Translations under genes and position numbers: made by a program
The notes under the pieces: model-generated
What the model was told of the DNA's origin: nothing
Database searches by the model: none
What the model saw: only the letters and a program-made list of their open reading frames with translations
Part shown: positions 3,925 to 8,915 of the stretch, in pieces
Layout: each line of letters opens with the position of its first letter
How positions within the stretch are numbered: position 1 is the first letter of the stretch
Origin: Bacteroides sp. CAG:443
GTDB taxonomy: Bacteria > Bacteroidota > Bacteroidia > Bacteroidales > Bacteroidaceae
Length of the DNA: 8,915 bases
Assembly: GCA_000432735.1 (NCBI GenBank)
Contig: FR887813.1
Coordinates: 9,166-18,080 of the forward strand
Reading direction: 5' to 3'

Positions 3925-5817
3925 TTATTCCAAATATGTATATCCGTATAATCCGGAACGATAATTTGCCAGGAATTCTTTTCCTTCTTCCAATGAAATC
4001 TTACCCTCTTTCACAGACTTAGTAACCCATGTTTCGAGCGTACGAACGAGTTTCTTCGGATTATATTGTACATAATCCAGTACTTCTGCTACAGTCTCAC
4101 CGTCAATCACCTGATCGATTGTGTATCCTTTTTCATTGACAGTAACATGCACAGCATTGGTATCACCAAACAAATTATGCATATCGCCCAGAATCTCCTG
4201 ATAAGCTCCTACCAGGAAAACACCGATATAATAAGATTCTTTTGCCTTAACAGTATGTACCGGCAAGTCGTGTGATACATTTCGCGTAGACACGAAATTG
4301 GCAATCTTTCCATCCGAGTCGCAGGTAATATCCTGTAATGTAGCCGTACGGTCCGGACGCTCATCCAGACGCTGGATAGGCATAATCGGGAAAATCTGGT
4401 CTATCGCCCATGAGTCCGGCAACGACTGGAACAGAGAGAAATTACAGAAATACTTATCTGCCAGCAGCTTGTCCAAGTTGCGGAATTCATCGGGAGCATG
4501 TTTCAATCCCGATACGATATGATTGATCTCGCGACAAACCGACCAGTATAACCGTTCAATCTGCGCACGGGTCTTCAAGTCGACAATGCCATGACTAAAC
4601 AAATCCAATGTTTCCTCACGAATCTGCTGTGCATCGTGCCATGCCTCCAGCATACGACTCTGATTCAGATTATCCCATATCTGATACATTTCCTGTACCA
4701 GTTCATGGTCATTGGGACTTACTTCGAAGTCCTCATCCATTTCCGGCAAAGAAGCTGTTTCAAGCACTTCAAAAATCAAGACCGAATGATGGGCAGTCAG
4801 CGAACGTCCGCTTTCGGTTATGATATTCGGATGCGGAATATTATTCTTGTTGCTGGCATCCACCATGATAGAAATAGAATCGTTTACATATTCCTGAATG
4901 GAATAGTTCACGCTACTTTCACTGTATGAGGAACGCGTACCGTCGTAATCAACGCCCAATCCGCCACCTATATCGACAAACTCAACCGGGAAACCCAATT
5001 GATGCAACTGCACATAGAACTGAGAAGCCTCGCGCAAAGCTGTCTTAATACGGCGAATCTTGGTAACCTGGCTTCCGATATGGAAATGAATCAGTTTAAG
5101 GCAATCCTTCAGCTCCTTCTTTTCGATAAAATCGAGGGCTTCGAGCAGTTCACTGGATGTCAGACCGAACTTGCTGGCATCACCCCCACTCTCTTCCCAT
5201 TTACCGCTTCCTGAAGAAGCCAGCTTGATGCGGATACCGATATTAGGCCGTACATTCAACTGCTTGGCAATCTTGGCAATCAGACGAAGTTCATTCAACT
5301 TCTCCACTACCAGAAAGATGCGCTTACCCATTTTCTGTGCCAGCAAAGCAAGCTCAATATAACTTTCGTCCTTATATCCGTTACAAATGATCAGCGAATC
5401 TGAATCCGTATTAATGGCAATCACGGCATGCAATTCCGGCTTGGAACCAGCCTCCAGTCCTAAGTTGAACTTTTTCCCGTGACTGATGATTTCCTCCACA
5501 ACCGGTCGCATCTGGTTCACCTTAATCGGATAAATAATAAAGTTTTGAGCCTGATATCCATATTCTTCGGCAGCGATAGCAAAGCAATTGGATATTTTTT
5601 CGATACGGTTATCCAGAATATCAGGGAAACGAACCAGCATCGGAGCTGTGACATCCCTTAACTGAAGTTCATCGACCAGTTCTTTCAGGTCGACGGCCAC
5701 ACCGTCTTTACGCGGAGTTACTACTACATGACCCTTGTCATTAATACCAAAGTATGAAACACCCCACCCAGTAATGTTGTAGAGTTCTTCAGAATCTTCA
5801 ATACGCCATTTTCTCAT
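3925..5817 (-). CDS. speA: Biosynthetic arginine decarboxylase
   Basis: This 630-residue enzyme of the fold-III (alanine-racemase-like) PLP decarboxylases converts arginine to agmatine and CO2, the entry to putrescine and spermidine synthesis. YPIKVNQ (96-102) holds the PLP lysine K99. HFHIGSQ (244-250), DIGGGLGVDYDG (282-293) and ESGRSL (335-340) form the cofactor phosphate and pyridine contacts. TCDSDGK (498-504) carries the catalytic cysteine C499 contributed across the dimer, and GAYQE (537-541) follows. The full-length match to the SpeA type, including the long insert and helical region (about 360-460) and the C-terminal tail, sets it apart from the acid-induced AdiA, which has a different fold. 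No signal peptide is seen; the protein is cytoplasmic. It lies 28 bp after aroK and 17 bp before argB, so arginine-making and arginine-using enzymes share one transcript. Confidence 0.96.
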   Translation of the reverse strand: MRKWRIEDSEELYNITGWGVSYFGINDKGHVVVTPRKDGVAVDLKELVDELQLRDVTAPMLVRFPDILDNRIEKISNCFAIAAEEYGYQAQNFIIYPIKVNQMRPVVEEIISHGKKFNLGLEAGSKPELHAVIAINTDSDSLIICNGYKDESYIELALLAQKMGKRIFLVVEKLNELRLIAKIAKQLNVRPNIGIRIKLASSGSGKWEESGGDASKFGLTSSELLEALDFIEKKELKDCLKLIHFHIGSQVTKIRRIKTALREASQFYVQLHQLGFPVEFVDIGGGLGVDYDGTRSSYSESSVNYSIQEYVNDSISIMVDASNKNNIPHPNIITESGRSLTAHHSVLIFEVLETASLPEMDEDFEVSPNDHELVQEMYQIWDNLNQSRMLEAWHDAQQIREETLDLFSHGIVDLKTRAQIERLYWSVCREINHIVSGLKHAPDEFRNLDKLLADKYFCNFSLFQSLPDSWAIDQIFPIMPIQRLDERPDRTATLQDITCDSDGKIANFVSTRNVSHDLPVHTVKAKESYYIGVFLVGAYQEILGDMHNLFGDTNAVHVTVNEKGYTIDQVIDGETVAEVLDYVQYNPKKLVRTLETWVTKSVKEGKISLEEGKEFLANYRSGLYGYTYLE

Positions 5818-5845
5818 TTCACAACATAAAGTCTACGTTTATAAT

Positions 5846-6373
5846 CTATTTGTCTAATAATAATTTCAGTTGCTCTACTGATTCGCCGATTTGTTTATGG
5901 CTTTCCAGCCTTTCGGCATTAAATTTATATTTAGCTTGCGCGTAAAAATACATACGCTTCTGCAAAGCAGTCTTTATAACCTCCATCAGTTCGTCGTCCG
6001 TCTTATCGGCCAGCAGCGGACGCTTCGCCTTGGCAATTTTCAAGCGGCGGAACAAGACGTCAGGACAGACATCCAGGAAAACGGTATCACCCACACGATT
6101 CATATAATCTATATTATCGAAAAAGCAGGGTGTACCTCCTCCAGCTGCAATCACGACGTTTTCAAACTCTCCAGCCTCGTGCAACATGTTTCTTTCCACC
6201 TCACGAAAGCCTTCTTCGCCCCGTTCGGCAAACAACTCCTGCACCGTTTTGTGAAAACGCTCCTCGATATACCAGTCCAAATCAATGAACTGGAGTTGCA
6301 TGGCTCGGGCAAACGCCTTACCCAGTGTGGTCTTGCCCGATCCCATATAACCTATCAAAAAGATTCTTTTCAT
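5846..6373 (-). CDS. aroK: Shikimate kinase
   Basis: This 175-residue P-loop kinase phosphorylates the 3-hydroxyl of shikimate, the fifth step towards chorismate. The Walker A loop GYMGSGKTT (8-16) is followed by the shikimate-binding aspartate in IDLDWYIE (30-37, D33), by FREVE with R57, and by the GGGTP turn (78-82). The flexible LID contains KAKRPLL (115-121) with R118, and a later conserved arginine (R140, QKRMYFY) is also present. Length is typical and no key residue is missing. Whether to call it AroK or AroL cannot be settled from sequence; aroK is the usual name for the single enzyme. The ATG shares one base with the topA stop codon (TAATG), so translation is likely coupled to topA, and speA follows after 28 bp. 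Confidence 0.95.
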   Translation of the reverse strand: MKRIFLIGYMGSGKTTLGKAFARAMQLQFIDLDWYIEERFHKTVQELFAERGEEGFREVERNMLHEAGEFENVVIAAGGGTPCFFDNIDYMNRVGDTVFLDVCPDVLFRRLKIAKAKRPLLADKTDDELMEVIKTALQKRMYFYAQAKYKFNAERLESHKQIGESVEQLKLLLDK

Positions 6374-8703
6374 TATTTCTTCTTTATGCCGCCGCGAACT
6401 TTACGCACCTCAGCCTTTTCCTTTTGCAATTCGATGACTTTGAAACAAGCATCCAATGTCAAATCGGCCGCCTCCACATTTTCAGGAATCTTATAATTCT
6501 TTTTCTGATATGCGATATACGGTCCGTAACGGCCATTCAAAATCTGCATATCCGGATCGGCATCAAAAGTCTTGATAACCTTTTTGGCTGCTGCATCCTG
6601 CTTTTCACGAATCAACGTTATCGCTTCATCCAGCGTGACAGCCATCGGATCCATACTCTTAGGTATAGAAACGAACGTATTGTTATAACGTATATATGGT
6701 CCGAAACGTCCTGTTCCCACCGTTACAACAGCTCCTTCCCATTCGCCCAATGTACGAGGAAGTTTAAACAGATCGAGTGCTTCTTCCAATGTAATGGTTT
6801 CCAGCGAATATTCTTTCTTCAGCTGAGCGAAACGAGGTTTCTCTTCATCGTCTGCCGTACCAATCTGCACAACCGGTCCATAGCGTCCGATTTTCACAGA
6901 AACAGGCTTTCCGCTTACCGGGTCTACCCCCAGCATACGTTCTCCTACCTTATGTTCTGACTTGGCAGCCATCGTATCTTCTACCAACGGATGGAAACCT
7001 TCATAAAAATGTTCCATCACATCCGTCCATTTTTTATCTCCCTCTGCTATTTCATCGAACTCCTTCTCCACACTTGCCGTGAAGTTATAATCCATAATCT
7101 GCGGGAAATATTCTTTCAGGAAGTCATTGACCACAATACCCACATCCGTAGGAATCAGTTTTGCCTTTTCACTTCCGGTTATTTCTGTTTTCGTACTTTC
7201 TGTAATCTTATTTCCCTTCAGTTGCAGGATTTCATAACTACGTTCTACGCCTTCACGATTTCCTTTCTCTACATAGCCTCGCTGCTGAATAGTCGAAATT
7301 GTAGGAGCATACGTAGAAGGACGTCCGATACCCAGTTCTTCCAGTTTACGAACCAGACTGGCTTCCGTATAGCGCGGAGGAGCTTGTGTAAAACGTTCCA
7401 TTGCAATGATTTCCTTACAATCGAGCGACTGTCCGACTTCCAAAGCGGGAAGCAGACGACTTTCATCTTCCTGCTCCATATCCTCATCGAAAGATTCCTT
7501 GTACACACGCAAGAAACCGTCGAAGGTAACCACTTCACCTACTGCAATAAATTTATCGGTATGTCCGCTGATTGCAATGGTAGCAGTCGTCTTTTCCAGT
7601 TCAGCATCTGCCATCTGTGAAGCCAAGGTACGTTTCCAGATCAAGTCATACAAACGTTTTTCCTGAGAAGTTCCCTCAATGGTTTCATTCGACATATAAG
7701 TCGGACGGATAGCTTCATGCGCTTCCTGAGCACCCTTCGTTTTCGTTGTAAAATGACGCGTATGCACATATTTTTCACCCATCAGTGAAAGGATGGTATC
7801 GCGGCTCGTACTCAGTGCCAGATCCGACAAGTTTACAGAGTCGGTACGCATATAAGTAATCTGTCCGTTTTCATACAACCGCTGTGCCAGCATCATGGTC
7901 TGTGCCACGGTATAGCCCAACTTACGCGCAGCTTCCTGCTGCAAGGTAGAAGTTGTAAACGGAGCAGCGGGTGATTTCTTTATCGGACGAGTAGTAATAT
8001 CTTCTATTTTGAATCCAGCATTCTTGCAACTTTCCAAAAATGCCTTTGCCTCCTCCTTGGTTTTAAAGCGCTTTCCTAAATCAGCCTTGATTTCAGCTCC
8101 TTTGTCATCGGTAAAAATAGCGGTGACCTTATAGGAAGCCTCACTTACAAACGCATGTACCTCACGCTCACGCTCCACAATCAGACGCACGGCGACCGAC
8201 TGTACACGTCCAGCCGACAAAGAAGGCTTGATTTTCTTCCACAATACCGGTGATAGTTCGAAGCCCACAATACGGTCGAGTACACGACGCGCCTGTTGAG
8301 CATTCACCAAGTCGACATTAATGTCACGCGGATGTTCAATGGCTTTCAGAATAGCAGTCTTGGTAATTTCATGGAATACAATACGCTTTGTCTTTGCCGG
8401 GTCGAGTTCCAGCACCTCAAACAAATGCCACGATATAGCTTCTCCCTCACGGTCCTCATCGGATGCGAGCCATACCATATCGGCCTTTTTCGCTTCCTTT
8501 TTCAATTCAGTTACCAGTTTCTTCTTGTCTTCCGGCACTTCGTATATCGGGGCGAAATGATTCTTGATATCGATACTGAACGCCTTCTGTTTCAAATCGC
8601 GGATATGTCCGTAACTTGAAAGTACCTTATATCCCTCTCCCAAGAACTTTTCAATAGTTTTTGCCTTTGCGGGGGACTCAACTATTACCAGATTATTTTG
8701 CAT
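6373..8703 (-). CDS. topA: DNA topoisomerase I (type IA)
   Basis: This 776-residue enzyme relaxes negative supercoils by cutting one DNA strand and passing the other. The N-terminal Toprim domain has the catalytic glutamate E9 in VIVESPAKAKTI and the metal-binding DEDREGE (82-88). The strand-opening domains follow, with SAGRVQSVAVRLIVERE (163-179) and the active-site tyrosine Y284 in ITYMRTDS (282-289). EAHEAIRP (327-334) and LEELGIGRPSTYAPTI (454-469) are further family blocks. The C-terminus has no four-cysteine zinc fingers of the E. coli type. Instead it has three topoisomerase C-terminal repeats, each built around GRYGP or GRFGP (about 607, 665 and 724), and ends in a basic tail, VRKVRGGIKKK. 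This is normal for Bacteroidota. It is the first gene of the minus-strand cluster and carries the most likely housekeeping promoter. Confidence 0.97.
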   Translation of the reverse strand: MQNNLVIVESPAKAKTIEKFLGEGYKVLSSYGHIRDLKQKAFSIDIKNHFAPIYEVPEDKKKLVTELKKEAKKADMVWLASDEDREGEAISWHLFEVLELDPAKTKRIVFHEITKTAILKAIEHPRDINVDLVNAQQARRVLDRIVGFELSPVLWKKIKPSLSAGRVQSVAVRLIVEREREVHAFVSEASYKVTAIFTDDKGAEIKADLGKRFKTKEEAKAFLESCKNAGFKIEDITTRPIKKSPAAPFTTSTLQQEAARKLGYTVAQTMMLAQRLYENGQITYMRTDSVNLSDLALSTSRDTILSLMGEKYVHTRHFTTKTKGAQEAHEAIRPTYMSNETIEGTSQEKRLYDLIWKRTLASQMADAELEKTTATIAISGHTDKFIAVGEVVTFDGFLRVYKESFDEDMEQEDESRLLPALEVGQSLDCKEIIAMERFTQAPPRYTEASLVRKLEELGIGRPSTYAPTISTIQQRGYVEKGNREGVERSYEILQLKGNKITESTKTEITGSEKAKLIPTDVGIVVNDFLKEYFPQIMDYNFTASVEKEFDEIAEGDKKWTDVMEHFYEGFHPLVEDTMAAKSEHKVGERMLGVDPVSGKPVSVKIGRYGPVVQIGTADDEEKPRFAQLKKEYSLETITLEEALDLFKLPRTLGEWEGAVVTVGTGRFGPYIRYNNTFVSIPKSMDPMAVTLDEAITLIREKQDAAAKKVIKTFDADPDMQILNGRYGPYIAYQKKNYKIPENVEAADLTLDACFKVIELQKEKAEVRKVRGGIKKK

Positions 8704-8734
8704 AATTTCTGTAATCCATTTAGTGATTTTGGGA

Positions 8735-8742
8735 CAAATGTA
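8735..8742 (-). promoter_or_regulatory. topA: Minus-7 box of the topA promoter
   Basis: The minus strand reads TACATTTG, an exact match to the Bacteroides TAnnTTTG element, 31 bases before the topA ATG. Transcription would start about 25 bases ahead of the start codon. At the minus-33 position only ATGG is seen rather than TTTG, so the promoter would rely on the minus-7 box. It would drive topA, aroK, speA and argB, and perhaps the ECF genes beyond. The remaining bases 8743-8870 hold no gene and only a weak A/T-rich hairpin (TCTAAAA 8783-8789, TTTTAGA 8799-8805). Confidence 0.6.
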
Positions 8743-8872
8743 TGAAAAAACCTGAAGTACACCATATAATAAGGTGCGTTTTTCTAAAATTCTTCCTTTT
8801 TTAGAGTATACAACTCACAAAATACGAAAAAGAGAATACATTTACCTCGAAACGATTTTCACAGCCTACCAT

Positions 8873-8915
8873 AAAAAAAGAGGCTGTCTCAAATTGAAAT
8901 ATAATTTGAGATGGC
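8873..8915. terminator. Inverted repeat at the window edge, probable terminator (incomplete)
   Basis: GCTGTCTCAAATT (8883-8895) and AATTTGAGATGGC (8903-8915) form a 13-pair stem around the seven-base loop GAAATAT. Seven As precede it (8873-8879), so on the minus strand it runs through CTC into seven Ts and would end a minus-strand gene lying to the right. The stem may continue past the window (an AGAGG left arm is waiting for its partner), which would make it bidirectional. Two of the pairs are G-U in plus-strand RNA but A-C mismatches in minus-strand RNA. Similar GAGGCTGTCTCAAA sequences also occur at ends of some Bacteroides insertion sequences, but no transposase is visible here. Confidence 0.55.

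Noticed and set aside
3254..3964. Long plus-strand open frame opposite argB (236 codons)
   Set aside because: It lies wholly antisense to a gene with all its catalytic motifs, and its product shows no domain and is rich in cysteine, histidine and aromatic residues, as expected of a mirror frame.
5891..7620. Plus-strand open frames of about 200 codons opposite aroK and topA (5891-6496, 6325-6960, 6991-7620)
   Set aside because: All are antisense to well-conserved genes, have no recognisable domains or ribosome sites and overlap each other.
7875..7890. Minus-strand TGGCAC-N5-TTGT inside topA, resembling a sigma-54 promoter
   Set aside because: It is inside the conserved coding sequence (around residues 272-276) with no gene start downstream nearby. 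It is kept as a reminder that this pattern can arise by chance.
8783..8805. TCTAAAA/TTTTAGA hairpin upstream of topA
   Set aside because: It is entirely A/T-rich apart from one pair, lies upstream of the predicted promoter and has no clear role.

Overview
The window looks like chromosomal core DNA from a Bacteroides-type member of the Bacteroidota. The protein sequence style of TopA, SpeA and ArgB fits this. So do good matches to the TAnnTTTG minus-7 promoter element ahead of topA (and next to the YgjP-like gene), weak Shine-Dalgarno sequences, and an ECF sigma gene followed by a one-pass membrane protein with the N-terminal pattern of Bacteroidota anti-sigma-like proteins. No organism can be named with certainty from the sequence alone.

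Layout, left to right. Bases 1-203 are the C-terminal end of a plus-strand ABC-transporter permease of the FtsX/MacB type, closed by a clear terminator at 231-271. A minus-strand tRNA-Ser(CGA) lies at 425-513. Next comes a minus-strand YgjP-like zinc metallopeptidase at 587-1294. A 315-bp divergent intergenic region separates it from a small plus-strand secreted PepSY-like protein at 1610-1918, which ends in a strong terminator at 1963-1996 that may work in both directions.

From 8703 down to 2106 six minus-strand genes follow each other tightly: topA, aroK, speA, argB, an ECF sigma factor and its presumed membrane anti-sigma partner. topA and aroK overlap by one base (TAATG), the aroK-speA and speA-argB gaps are 28 and 17 bp, and the sigma and partner genes overlap by 11 bp. 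A promoter candidate sits just upstream of topA. The 64-bp gap before the sigma gene carries its own ECF-type promoter candidate (TGTAAC, 16 bp, CGTC), so the sigma pair may be self-regulated as well as read through from the housekeeping genes. The right edge holds an inverted repeat that looks like the terminator of a neighbouring gene and is cut by the window end.

The genes cover DNA supercoiling (TopA), aromatic amino acid synthesis (AroK), polyamine synthesis from arginine (SpeA), arginine synthesis (ArgB) and envelope or stress signalling (the ECF pair). No mobile element, CRISPR array or clearly new multi-gene system is visible. The least ordinary part is the regulatory DNA ahead of the PepSY-like gene. 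There a perfect 15-bp palindrome, an exact IHF-consensus match and a near-consensus sigma-54 promoter lie in the order and spacing expected of an enhancer-dependent promoter.
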